Below are positions 33,039-45,239 of a stretch of 64,000 bases of DNA, in pieces (positions within the stretch are counted from its first letter, which is position 1; each line of letters starts with the position of its first letter). The stretch spans positions 420,506-484,505 of the forward strand of contig PUQB01000104.1 in assembly GCA_003024785.1 (NCBI GenBank). The letters are read 5' to 3'. This stretch comes from Selaginella tamariscina (lineage: Eukaryota > Streptophyta > Lycopodiopsida > Selaginellales > Selaginellaceae). The notes under the pieces are model-generated. The model ran no database searches and was not told the origin of the DNA. It worked only from the letters and a program-made list of their open reading frames with translations. The position numbers and the translations under genes are program-made.

Positions 33039-34907
33039 CATACATACATACATATATATAAACACGTTACCTGCTGAGAAACGTGGATATAACTCTTTAG
33101 TGGACTCCGCTGCCATTTTGTAAGGTTTACAGCGGCTATTTTGAACCTTCGCCAAGATGGATTTGAAATACCGGACCTGAAATTATACACAATTGTGTGT
33201 GCGTGTGAGAGAGAGAGAGAGAGATGTATTTAGTCATGCATGATACACGTGTCACATACATCTCTACATATACACATGCAAACATCAAACACACACACAC
33301 ACACTTCTATACTAAGATAGTATGGATACACACACATCCATACATACATACACATATACATATGAACTAACCTCTTCTTTACGTAGTAATGTGAAACAGC
33401 AACCGGATTTGCCAGCTCTAGCTGTACGGCCAACACGATGTACATATGTCTTGGCATACGGTGGCATGTCATAGTTGATGATGTGTGTGACACCTTCCAC
33501 ATCCATCCCTCTCGCCATTGCATCAGATGCCACTAATACATCTGCTTCTCCCCCTCTAAATGCTGCTAATGCTTTGCTGTTTAGATTAAACGAGCTTATT
33601 AGTATCATGTATCTATGTATGTAAATGCATTCAGAATTTTATATACAGAACAAAATGAAACACTTTCTTGTTATCAATATATGTATATACAATATACACA
33701 CGTGACTGTTGTAATTACATGCTTACTTATACACACATGATTAAAGAAGTCTTTAAAGTTAAACATGCGTTGTGCGTATTAATATATAGATGCATACCTT
33801 CGAACAAGTTGGTGTTGAAAACTAGAATATTCTACAACTTTGAAGGGAAGCCCTTCAAAGCAGCTCAAAAATACGTATAGACGATGTGTGTTTTGTACAG
33901 AAGACGTGAATACGACCGTACGTTGCTTCCCTAAGCTTTGTAAAAGTGTCACCAGCTTCAAAGGCTTATGTTGAGCTTTACAAACCTGTAAATTAATTAT
34001 AAAACTACATAGTTTTATGTAATAATAACGTGTCTATATATACATACATAATATATATGTATAGATAGAGAGAGAGGAACACCTGCACAAGCCATACTCA
34101 TGCATCACCTAGAGCAGCATTCGATATATATATATAAACTAGTAAGCATAATTATCGTACTGATAGAAATATAAATAATATAATCAATTTAGTTAACTAC
34201 TTATTATTAAGTTTAATAATAATACTTACTATTTTGTAAGAATGTAGTTCTTCTGGGAGTTTATATAAATCCTCCGTTGTGGTGAGTGCAATGGACAATG
34301 GATGATAAAGTGAAAGCTGTGCTATCTTCGCAGGGTCCTTTGTTAAAGTTGCTGATAATATTATTTTTTTAACCTTGGCAATTTGCACCCCTTTATTCCC
34401 CTTTCCAAGCACCTAAAACAAACGAATTAGTATTATTTATATGTAAAACACTATTATTTCTAGACTATATTATAATATTAATACATTATTAATACTTGAC
34501 AAGCTGTATTACGCATGTCTGTGTATATATGTATGTATGTATGTGTATATAGATATATAAATGGGCTAGATATGTACTAAATGCATACATACGTACACAT
34601 AATATTCTATGTAAATCTTATGCAGACGCATTCAGTGTATATTGCATGTGCTCTTAAGCACACATATCTACATGTGTGTGTGTCTAGACAAAATGACATA
34701 ACAGCATAATTAACAATAATCATACATATTTAATACCCGGTTTATATGTACCGATGTTCCGTATTATGCATATATTCTCTCTCTCTCTCTCTCACACACA
34801 CACGTACACACACACAACAAACATACAAATATGTATAATATATACATATTACCCAATGCATACATTACATTCATACATATATAGATTTGTGGGTGCATGT
34901 TTGTAGT

Positions 34908-34947
<40 letters not shown>

Positions 34948-35285
34948 CAGACAGAGGATATATATGTAATACGCAACTTACAAGCGTCTAATGGTACGGA
35001 TAGGCCGATTCCTGAATATTCATTCTTAAAACGATTTGCATTAGCTGCATCCAACACATTCGGAAGCCATTCCTGATATGCCTCACGCAGAAGTCTATCA
35101 ATTTCATCCACAACCTTAAATATATTGATTAGTTTATTAAAAAAAATAATATTATAAACGTACACAAACACAAACACGAATGGACTTCATGAAGTTAGTG
35201 AGTTACAATTATCGCTTACAGATGATGTGCATTATATATATATATAGTATGTATGTATGTGTATATATATATATATTATATATAT

Positions 35286-35331
<46 letters not shown>

Positions 35332-37306
35332 TTGTATGTGTACACACACACACACACACACACACGAATGTACCAAATACTGAAGGTGCTCCAAGGTAAA
35401 GCCAGGAGTATCTGAATATGATCAATGAGACGTCCAGGTGTGGCAACCAGAATTCCACTCGACTCTCAGCGAATATCCCCTTGTTTCCGTACTGTATTTC
35501 TCTGAAGCACGTATCTTCTTTGTACGGGAAGTGCACCAGCTGTGATGCCTCTGTGGCCACTGATGTCTGCCCTACTGCAATCCCAACCGTTAATCCCACT
35601 GACGGTACGATTGCATCAAACACTTGCTTAACCTGTTTAACCATTATATGTGTTAAGAATTTATGTATGTGTGTGCATTGCGAAGCGACACTAAGCAGTG
35701 CGTGTGTGTGTCTGTGTGTTTGAATGTCAGATAATGTTCTACACATGCATGTGTTGTGTATAATACCTGCTCAACAACATCTGTTGATATAGAATGTGGT
35801 ATTGACATTATATATATGTGTGTAAGTACATATATATTGTGCTCTACCCGTGTGCGTGTTGTGTATCATATCCTGTGTACCACATAAGCACTAAAGATTA
35901 TGTCTATCTATTTTGTACATAAATATAACTCATATAATATTATAATAGCGTGTCTCTAATATGCATCTTATGCGCCTCCTTTAGTTTATATAATATTTGT
36001 ATGAATATCAGAGGTTTGGTATAAAAAAGAACTACTAATATATGTATGCACGAACAAATGTCTATGCACACATCTGTACACACATGCATAGCACACCTGC
36101 ATGGCTAGATCGCGTGTTGGGACAACAATGAGTGCTCTGAGGTGTTTTAAGAGGCGACGTGAGAGGGATTGTGTGATGGGAAGTGCATAAGCAAGTGTTT
36201 TACCACTCCCTGTAGGTGAGCATATACTCAGATCCTCTCTCCTCCCCCAGGTCCAACCGTTGCATGCCAAACAGCTGCTTGCACAGGAAATAGTAAACTT
36301 ATCCCCATTTTCTCCAAATCCCGCACCTGAAAAAAGACATGGGTATACGTTGTATTTTACAACTACGAATAATGTTTTTTTGTTTGCATAACATATAGAT
36401 AGCAGAAATGTATATTGAGATAGAATATATATTATCTGTTATAAATTATATTCTCTATAAATAAATGTTGAACACAATATATACAGCAATCCGTATACAT
36501 ATGAGACGGAGAATACAGATATTAATTAACCAAAATATACAGAGTACTATGTGTGTGTGTGTTTATTTACATTATTATACACTATAACGAATGTTTGTCC
36601 CTGTAAAGCCTAACGCACATACGTATACAAATATTGCATTGTGTACATGTAGGCTATCTTATCTAAAATTCATCCGTCTATTTTATGCATCGATGCACAT
36701 GAGTTAGTTATGTATCTCGTAGTGTCTTTTTTTTTGTGTGCGTGTGTAATTTGAATAGAACTAATATTTAACCGAGAGTACTAGAAAACAAAATATATTA
36801 AATTATCTGTATTCATATACTAAACACAGTCTTAACTGAAAATGAATAATGAAACACTGTAAAGCTTTATATATAAGAATGGCAATTCTACATAGATGGT
36901 GTGCATTTGTGTAATTTGGACAAAGAGCTACAGGACACTATAGATATAATATATCACACCATTAGCTGTGAACTTAATGATGAATATGAACTCAATATTT
37001 ACCTGGACCATATAGATATAATATATTACTGTTAATGCAATGCTTTCGGGATATTGCCACATAGTATAATGAACTATACTACAATTATAGAAAGTTAGAA
37101 AGTTATAGAAACCTAATATCTGTACACTTCATAACACACAGAGTGCTATGTATATTATATATAAGAAGGACAAAATATGTATCTGATATATTATATATAT
37201 ATTAATATAGACCTGGATCAAGAAAGGGAACATTGTGGAGACTGAGCTCGTCGAAATTGTTGACATCAAGGGGATGCCGCATCCATTGTAGCACGGGAGG
37301 CGCCAT
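32908..37306 (-). CDS. RH1: DEAD-box ATP-dependent RNA helicase RH1 (DDX51/Dbp6 type)
   Basis: Exons on the minus strand: 37213-37306 (start MAPPVLQWMRHP), 36097-36326, 35374-35632, 34982-35114, 34230-34412, 33798-33985, 33372-33576, 33071-33176 and 32908-32981 (stop TGA). Motifs in order: Q-region ISLLFPVQAAVW, motif I SPTGSGKTLAYALP, Ia PTRDLAMQ, Ib VATPGRLIDHI, II VVDEIDRLLREAYQ, III ILSATLTKDP, IV VVFTSSVQNTHRL, V ASDAMARGMDV, VI HRVGRTARAGKSG, and a tail ALEKLKEIL. Motif II is DEID where plant RH1 has DETD. The family works in 60S ribosomal subunit assembly in the nucleolus. Frame breaks at about 36235 (one G) and 35413 (one A) are repaired by a single homopolymer base; the junction of the 34982-35114 and 34230-34412 exons also loses frame. 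Exon phases suggest a missed short exon between 36326 and 37213. Family and direction are certain; the exact model is not. Confidence 0.88.
35286..35366. repeat. GATA/TAGA tetranucleotide array and CA run in an intron
   Basis: About eleven TAGA units (35286-35330) are followed by (CA)n (35342-35366), ending seven bases from the splice donor of the RH1 exon that starts at 35374. GATA arrays are highly length-variable. Confidence 0.9.
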
Positions 37307-38380
37307 AGAACCCTAACTAAAACCACCACAGAACCCTAATCCAGAATTTAAGTAATTAGATTAGTATTGTACGGAAGTACAATTTTAAATGAAAACTTGT
37401 ACGTCACTGATTTAGTTTATTAGTTTAGGGTTGATTAATTTAGGGTTGATAATTTATAAAAAGAATTTAAATTAAATTTTTATTAATTATAAGATTATGT
37501 TAAAATGTAAAACTCTAATGTGTGCCAAGAATGCTTCTTTTATCATAATACGTTTGAATTATGAAGATAGTAATGTGTCACATATACATTAATAATGAGC
37601 CACTTTATGTATGAATAATGAACATATTTGAAATGGAAGAGTAATTTACAAGCATGCCCAATTTAATAATACACAACAAAATGTAAATATATATATATTC
37701 AAAATGATATAAGTGTGGAGATTACTTTAAAAAACTACATACTTCATACTTTATTTATTACATGCAAAGTAAGCATTCCCAAATCCAAATATTTGAATTA
37801 GTCCTCCATTAACTTTTATATAAAAATATGTGTATATAAAGATATTTATATGCATATAAAAACATTATTCTTATAGTATTAATTGACTCTTACTGTTTAC
37901 TCTTTATGAGTAAGAGGATAATGTTATAACACTTAGTAGTGTTAGATTTTGTGATACCAAGGTGGATTGAAAACATTAACTCGTGAATTTGAAGCACCAA
38001 CATTTTACAGAAGTATGTTAACCTTAGCTTCCTCTTCTATATTATAAATTTGCACCTTCATAAAGGAAAAACATCACACACATAATCTTAAATATATAAG
38101 CATATAGATACCTTGTTTACTTAAACATCTTGTATAGAAGCTGCTCTATTACTAATTTCTTCCTTTCTTATTTTACCAATGGCTTGTGCTTTTATAAAAT
38201 GAGAAAAATTATATATATACACATGCATGCATATACATAAAATATGTTCATAGAATTTATAAATATGTAATACATGTTCCAAATCTTATTATATTTGTCT
38301 TTCTCTAATTCGAATATGCTTTATTGTCATATTGTCAGATAAATTTTGTTTTCAATTTGAGATATGATTTTTTGCTATGT
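37307..38380. other. AT-rich intergenic spacer between RH1 and the pogo-like transposase
   Basis: Probably holds the RH1 promoter at its left edge (TTAGGGTT words near 37420-37450). Otherwise no structure is recognised. Confidence 0.5.
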
Positions 38381-39381
38381 TAAAACAAGGAGGCAGCCCA
38401 ATAAGTTCATGGGTTCATGCTCCACCACCCCATAACATAGCTTGCAATTCAAGTGTGCGTTGCTCATATCGTTTTGCTACCTCACGCTCCATTTGTCTTT
38501 CCTTTCTTGCAGCTTCTCTCCTACCTTTTTCAAAAGCAACTTAAGCTTTGCTTCTCCTTTCTCTGTGCAACTCTCATAGTAGCCTCATCCTTCTTAGCTT
38601 GCTCAATAGCTAGTTGGAGACGAAGAGTTTCCTGATACTCTAGACCAGGATAACTACTCCAGTAAATGAAGAGATACATCTTTTAGCCCCCTTAAATGTT
38701 TCAATTGCATTTGCCCTATATTGAATCCATGGAGCTAGTATATGTTGCATTACTCACATAAGAGGGTTATCCATAGTCTGGAGATCTCGTGCAACTTTAG
38801 GTTCTTACTCTTCTACCCATTGTGCCCCTCCAAGTTCTATTGTTCTGGTGTGGCACCTTCATTTCTAAACATAAAGAGAAGCCCTTAAGCAATAGTAAGC
38901 TCCTCATTAGCAGCATGATATATCAATGTTCTTGTTCATAGCCATTGAGTTAAAAGGCCAAAGTTTAGTCTTTTTAAAGGCACTCATGATATTATTAGGA
39001 GTGCAAACTTGTATAAGAGCTTTGTAGCAAATAAACCAAGCTCCTTAGTGATTGTTGCAGAAAGTGTATTACATTGCCAATTATCAATAATCTCCTTGTA
39101 ATAATGCTTAAATGGTTGGAAACATTAACATCGAAAGGTTGCATTGCATGGGAACTATGAGCTGGTAACACCACCATCTATCCCTAACTCATTCACAGCA
39201 AAGAGCATGCAAATTAATGTGAGATCCATAACCATCATAAAAAGATGTTTATTTTCAAAATTCAAATTAGGTAATGATGATGTAAAATGCTTAATATATC
39301 CAAGCCACAACTCATTATTCATCTAAGCCTTTTTAAAAATAATCATTCAAGACCCTGCATCTGTATCTTCTGGTAGCCATT

Positions 39382-40605
39382 CTATTAGGGTTTTAACCTG
39401 AAGGGTTAACATGTGGTAACATGTGGCTGCCAAGCCATGTGTGAGCAACATCAAGTCTTCCAAGTTAATCCTTAAAGCCTGATTTAGAGGATAATCTAAG
39501 TAAACTTTAGAATCATGCCTTAAAAAGACCTAGACAGACTCATGTCCCAACCATGCTAAGGAAACATGCCCTGCACATACCCTGCGATAGTGCCTTGGCA
39601 TAATGACTTACCCTTGAAAAATCACCCTCAATTAAAAGTACAACCCTTTTAGGGTGACTACTCTAGAACCCCTATGTTATCCCTCAGGAACTCGGTAAGG
39701 AAACCTGTCGACAAGAACTCACGACCATAATTAGATAAGGACATGAACATGAACATGCCCTACTTAGTTGTAAGTGTTGCTCTTATCCTGACATGGAGGA
39801 GGAGACTGGAGATAAGTCTTAACCTTTGACCCTTAGAACATGCAATTTCTTCCAGATATGGATTCACCAACATTAAGTGTAAGCTACTATGAAGGTGGGG
39901 CGTACCCCTATTATCTGGAAGTTGAGGTAGCACAACAAAGGGTTGTGCCTTGACGATAAGCTAGAGTTTGTACTAGGAGAAGATTAACAAACTCAGTCAT
40001 GAACTCAGGAAGCTTCACTCCTACATACTCTATCTTATTTATGTGATGAAGCTCCTCCCCCTCCCCCTCTTTTCCTATATGTGTAAGTGGGCTGGCACAT
40101 AATATAGTTAACACCTTAGTTAGTTAACGAAATGAGCTTAAATTTAACCCTAAATCCTACCCAAGGGGGTGGGGTAAGGTTAGGTCAACCCTATGGGTTT
40201 CCTAACCCTATTTATCATAATTCTAACCTGGTGGGTTGACTACATGGGTAAAGATGTGGAATATGTAGACAAAAAGACTCAAACGTAACTGGGTCATCAT
40301 GACCAGGGGCCCTCTCATAAACATCAATTGGCCCTTTGCCTGTTGGCATAAGGGGAAAGAGAAAGGTTGTGACACTATTTAATATGTCAAACTCATCTCT
40401 GGGACGTCAAAATCGGGGTGAGTTTTTTAAAAGGTAAGTGCTACTTTTGTTTTAGAGTTTCTTACGATATTTAATGATGTTAGTTGGACTACTGTTAAAC
40501 ACCTAAGTGCGCTAAGTGGGGCTGTTTCTCACTACATTTAGGGTAGTACAGTAACAACAATCAACCTTTAAATAAAGGGTTGAGTCATAGTAAACTACGA
40601 CACAT
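39382..40605 (-). repeat. Solo LTR, relative of LTR B, inside the pogo-like transposase
   Basis: On the minus strand it starts TGTCGTAGTTTACTATGACTC and contains TGTAGTGAGAAACAGCCCCA, both close to the start of LTR B (7391 onward), and ends near CAGGTTAAAACCCTAATA. Both sides carry the 5 bases CCATT (39377-39381 and 40606-40610 on the plus strand), a target duplication. Length is about 1.22 kb and there is no internal domain, so it is what remains after LTR-LTR recombination. It too has TAACCC-rich words near 40140-40210. Confidence 0.82.
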
Positions 40606-41241
40606 CCATTAAAATGCTTCATTGCTTTAAATATATAAAAGCCAAAAGTCATTTCCAGCTGTATTGATAGACACTACAAGTGTAAGATGCTCAATTGTTG
40701 GGGACAGTGTTATAACAGTTTTTCATTCCTCTTAGTGAAATGGTCTCTAGTCCATCTGTTTTTGAATGCTTGTAAACTAGTTTTGTCATAGTTCCATATA
40801 TGATGTGCATCATAACCACCTTGTTAATATTCCTTTGCAACCTCTCATAAAAACCATGCACGGCATCATGTGTCAAATGTTTTTCTCTACTAGCCCAGAT
40901 TCTTTGATGTGTGAATGCTAGCTTCTTGAATCCCTTCATCCAAGCCCTACCATGTCACCACCTTTCTGTGGAGTCTCACACCTGAAGCCAAAAAGAAGCA
41001 TCCTCCTTTACTCTCTCTTTATAAAAGGGTAACCAACTTGAGCACTAACAGTACACAGGCGAACAAGAGATTCTTCCTCCTCCTCCGTTAGAATAGTAGG
41101 ATGTCCTTTTATGGAAGTCTTTATTTAACCAAATAACCATCAATGAATGGTACTTCGAGACATACCAAACTTATGTGTTGCTTCTCTCTTAAAATTCCCA
41201 TTCTCCACTTTTTCACAGCCTTTTGTAAATCTTATGAATTC

Positions 41242-41649
41242 TGTCACGACCCAATACAGGATGCATAATACAGGATACGGGTTACAGGATATGCCTATAG
41301 GATATACCTACAAGATATGCCTGTAGGATATACCTACAGGATATTCGTACAGGATATGCCTATAGGATATACTACAGGATATGCCTAGAGGATAAGGGTC
41401 ACTATTTTTAGCTCATGACCAGATTAGCTTGGAGTTGTGAGTATAAAAGCTCCGACCTAATTGTTGTACAATCAGTTACTATCAACACCAGTCTTTCTAC
41501 GATCAATCTTGTCTTGTCTTGTCCTTGCCTCCTGCTCTTGTTTTATTCCTAGTTCCTAGTTCCTATCCTGCTCTGTCCTTGTTCTGAGTCAAGCTTCCTT
41601 GTTCTCGAAATCCTGCTTACTTTCTTTGTTCCTAGATCATGGTTTGATA
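41242..41649 (+). repeat. 5' LTR of chromovirus A copy 2
   Basis: Starts TGTCACGACCC, ends GGTTTGATA. It contains a shortened array of ACAGGATAT/ATAGGATAT words (41255-41390), a TATA box TATAAAAG at 41442-41449 and the motif CAGTTACTATCAA at 41473-41485, 31 bases after the TATA box. Confidence 0.93.
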
Positions 41650-41651
41650 AT

Positions 41652-41664
41652 TTGATAGTAACTG
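41652..41664 (+). promoter_or_regulatory. Candidate self-primer binding site
   Basis: TTGATAGTAACTG, two bases inside the 5' LTR end, is the exact reverse complement of 41473-41485 in the LTR, which sits where transcription should begin. No match to the usual plant tRNA primer (TGGTATCAGAGC) is present here. Confidence 0.7.
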
Positions 41665-41747
41665 CTTTTATAATTTTCCGATTTTCAGCTACTTTTTTTT
41701 TTCCTTCATTCTTCTCCTTCATTTTCCTTTTTTTTCTTTCATAGATC

Positions 41748-42705
41748 ATGGCCGATTTTGACAATTTCAACGCAAGCACCAAATATTGCTTCATAAGTGG
41801 CCACTTTGCGCCAAGTGGTCACAGATCTGCAAGGTTCCACCAATGCGGCACATGTAGTTGCTGATGCATCCTCCAAGGCTGATGTGTAGGCTCTTTCAAG
41901 CATCCGATTTCCTCTTACATCGAACACTTCTTCGGAGAAAGATTAGCATGCCAGAAAAGTTCAATGGCAATCGTGCCGATTTCCAAGGGTTCCTGAATAG
42001 ATTAGGCTTTTGATCCGCATGCAACACATCGCTACTCGACTGATGCACAAAAGGTTGGCCTTTTGGCATCCTACTAGTTGGATCTCATGGGCTTGGGTTG
42101 CCCCTTTGCTGGAACGTGACGACCCATTGATGGAAGACTTTGAAGGTTTCATGGCTGCCTTTGAAGCTTGCTTTGGAGATCCCGATAAGTACCGTTCGCA
42201 TGCACAAAGTTATGAAAGCTCACACAAGGATCTCGACCAGCTTCCGTTTATGCATCGAATTTCAGCAACTTTGCACGAACATTCCATGGGACGAACTGCA
42301 TTGATTGAACACTTCCGTTTTGGGTTGAGGGATGATGTGAAGGACCTTCTCCTTTCGTTACCGGATGCCCAAACATTAGCGGAGATCATGCAACAGGCCG
42401 TTTGCTGCGACAACCGCTTGTTCGAGCGTCGTCAAAAAATCCCGTCACAGTTCCTGCAAACCAATCCTGCAGCTGTGGTACATACTTCTGCGACACCTTC
42501 TGGAGTAGTTCCTATGGAGGTTGAGAAATACAAGCGTGGCCCACTTTTGCTTGAGAAGCAACGTCGCCGCAGTGAGAATCTATGTTTGTATTGTGGTGAA
42601 GCAGGACACAAGGCGGCGGAATGTCCTATTAAAGCCAGGAAGTTCAAGACGCGTGAAGTTGAAGCTGAAGTTCAGTCGGAAAACTTCAATGTTCACTTCG
42701 TTTAG
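41748..42705 (+). pseudogene. gag: Gag of chromovirus A copy 2 with CCHC zinc knuckle
   Basis: ATG at 41748 is the first after the leader, but the frame is broken before MPEKFNGNRADFQGFLN (about 41950) and again near 41998. From 42010 an open stretch of 231 codons covers a retrotransposon-gag capsid (LLERDDPLMEDFEGFMAAFE, YRSHAQSYESSHKDLDQLPF, DVKDLLLSLPDAQTLAEIM) and ends with a nucleocapsid knuckle CLYCGEAGHKAAEC (C-x2-C-x4-H-x4-C) at 42584-42626. The PEKF-G...FRGFLNQ wording is that of the Ty3-type gag also found in vertebrate sushi elements. Confidence 0.88.
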
Positions 42706-42799
42706 GAGCCACGAAGTTGGACGTAGTGCAGGCTCCACTCCATTGGTGCTGCTCATACCATTCCATCACTCAAGTTTCCTATACATTCATTCAATAATC

Positions 42800-43060
42800 G
42801 AGAGCTCAAGGAGTTTGCCCTGTTAGACACTGGTGCAAATGCATGCTTCATGGATGACACTTTTGCAACTCAACATGGCATTCCGATGGTGAAGTTGAAG
42901 CGTGCAGTTCCTGTAGAGGTGGCCGATGGTCGTCTGATTGCTTCTGGGCAGTTACCCATGCTACCAAACCTCTCTCTTGCAGTCATGGCGCATTCAACTG
43001 TTCAATTTCCTTCAACTTGATCAAGACTCGGTCGACTCCCATTTTTGGGCATGCCATGGT
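42800..43060 (+). pseudogene. Aspartyl protease of chromovirus A copy 2
   Basis: Active site FALLDTGANACFMD with the catalytic Asp at 42826-42828, then VEVADGRLIASG, and in a shifted frame a block like FLGMPWF at about 43045. It is in the same frame as gag but separated from it by two TAG codons (42703 and 42724). Confidence 0.85.
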
Positions 43061-43109
43061 TCGTTGTTGCAAATCCTCAGATCAACTGGAGGTCTAGGAC
43101 GTTCACGTT

Positions 43110-43640
43110 TTCCTCTCCGGCAACCAGGACCAATCCTGTACCTTCCTGTGTGCAGAATACATCCTTAGTGTCTGAGGCAGTACAAGCTACAGGATTGACC
43201 GTGCCTGTTCCTGTATCAGTGTTGAAGTTCCTCCTCGACAGGATCCACCTCCTATTGGTTCGTCAGCACACTCACAAGTTCTCCTCACTCCTGTGCATCC
43301 ACGGACTTCTGTACAGGATTCTTCCAATCCTGTACACTTGTCAACATCCACACATGTTTCTCCCAATCCTGCCTCTTTTCATTACTCTTCTTCTGTTCCA
43401 CCCCCCAAGATCCTTCCTCTTTTTCAATCACAGCTCCCTCCTTCTCCTCCGAGTTCTTACCACTACCATGCATGAACTTGCCACTGATCCTGCTCCTTTT
43501 CATCTTTTTGCCTTCCAAGTAACTCCTACGTCCTCTTCTACCTTTCCTGTATCTGATTCCCTGTTTTCAATCTCCTTCTCCTATTCCTTCTTCTTCTCCT
43601 CTTCTTCTGCCATCCAAGTATCACTCCTTTCAGAACGTTT
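43110..43640 (+). other. Low-complexity Pro/Ser-rich linker between protease and RT, with CCTGTACAGG-type words
   Basis: Between protease and RT the element has about 500 bases of T/C-rich sequence coding mainly Ser, Pro, Leu and Phe in every frame. It repeats TACAGGATT, AATCCTGTAC and CCTGTATC several times. The LTR array uses the same ACAGGAT word. No conserved domain is visible. Confidence 0.6.
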
Positions 43641-44990
43641 TTGACAAGCACAAGGCTGCAGTTCTTCCTGTTCACAGGTCCTGACTGTCCTATCGATCTT
43701 GTGGAAGGAAAGACTCCACCGTTCGGACCGATTTATGCACTGTCACCTACAGAATTGGAGGTTCTTCGTCAGTACATCGAGGAAAACTTGGCATCCGGCT
43801 TCATTCGTCACTCAAAGTCCCCTGCAGGAGCACCTATCTTCTTTGTCAAGAAGAAAGATGGGAGTTTACGTTTGGTTGTGGACTACAGAGGTTTGAATCA
43901 AGTCACCATTCGGAACGGTACCCGTTGCCATTGATCCCGGAACTTCTCGATCGGCTGCAAGGAGCAAAGTGTTCACGAAGATCGACTTACGAGGGGCTTA
44001 CAATCTTGTACGGATTCGTCCAGGCGATGAGTGGAAGACTGCCTTTCGTACAAGGTATGGACACTTCGAGTACACGGTGATGCCTTTCGGACTTACCAAT
44101 GCCCCAGCCGTGTTCCAACACATGGTGAACGACATCTTTCGTGACTTCTTGGACCAGTTTGTGGTAATCTACCTCGATGACATTTTGATTTTCTCCAAGG
44201 ACCAGGCGGCTCATGACAAGCATGTACGACTAGTCTACAGAGGCTTCGCGAGCATGGCCTGTATGCGAAGTTGGAGAAGTGTTTCTTCGACAGGGATACT
44301 GGAGTTCTTGGGCTACATCGTCTCTCCTGCTGCGTTTCCATGGACATGCACAAGGTGAAGACTATCGCGGAGTGGGAGAGGCCCAAGTCTGTACGAGATG
44401 TACAATGTTTCCTTGGCTTTGCAAACTTCTACAGGCGTTTCATACAGGACTTCTCCAAGCGTGTACTTCCACTCACGGAACTCACCAAGCGCACAGGAGT
44501 GTTCTCTTGGTCCGACAAGGCAGAACATGCATTCACAACACTCAAGACCTTCACGACAGCTCCGATTTTAGCACATCCTGATCCTTCTCGTCCCTTCTTT
44601 CGTTGAAGCAGATGCCTCGGATTTTGCAGTAGGATCTGTTCTATCACAAGTTGGAGAAGATAAGTTGCTTCATCCTGTAGCTTTTCACTCTCGTAAGTTC
44701 CTTTCGGCAGATCAATTACGAGATTCATGACAAGGAACTCAAGGCCATTGTGGATTCGTTCGAGGAGTGGCGGCATTTCCTGGAAGGTGCTGCGCATCCT
44801 GTACAAGTTCTTACGGATCACAAGAACCTGGAGTATTTTCAAACGGCTCGAGTTCTCAGTCGGCGACAGGCTAGGTGGGCGGAGTTCCTATCACGTTTTG
44901 ATTTTCATCATCTACAGGCCTGGTTTTTGAAATGGCAAGGCGGATGCATTGTCTAGGCGCTCTTACCTTGCACCGACCTCGTCAAAAGCA
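43641..44990 (+). pseudogene. pol: RT and RNase H of chromovirus A copy 2
   Basis: [77 protein letters not shown] and [11 protein letters not shown]. Thumb and RNase [45 protein letters not shown] and [18 protein letters not shown]. Breaks near 43918, 43967, 44235, 44290, 44330, 44600, 44708 and 44905 are mostly single-base differences from copy 1 in short runs (for example GG against G at 44333). The family placement is as for copy 1. Confidence 0.93.
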
Positions 44991-45239
44991 AGTGTTGTTG
45001 GGTCCTGATCGACTTCGGCTTGCAGCACTACAAGTTCATCAGGCTCCAGCAGATTCCACACTCCTACAGGACATCCGTTTGCAGTTGGCTAAAACGACTT
45101 GCAAGGAATGTGTTTTCACACATTAGTCCTGACATCGCAAGTTCCTCTTCCTCCAGTTCCCGTACAGACTACAAGTTGTTTACCATATAGGACGGACTCC
45201 TGTATGGGAAGGTCTCCTGTATGTTCCTGTTGGTGTTTG

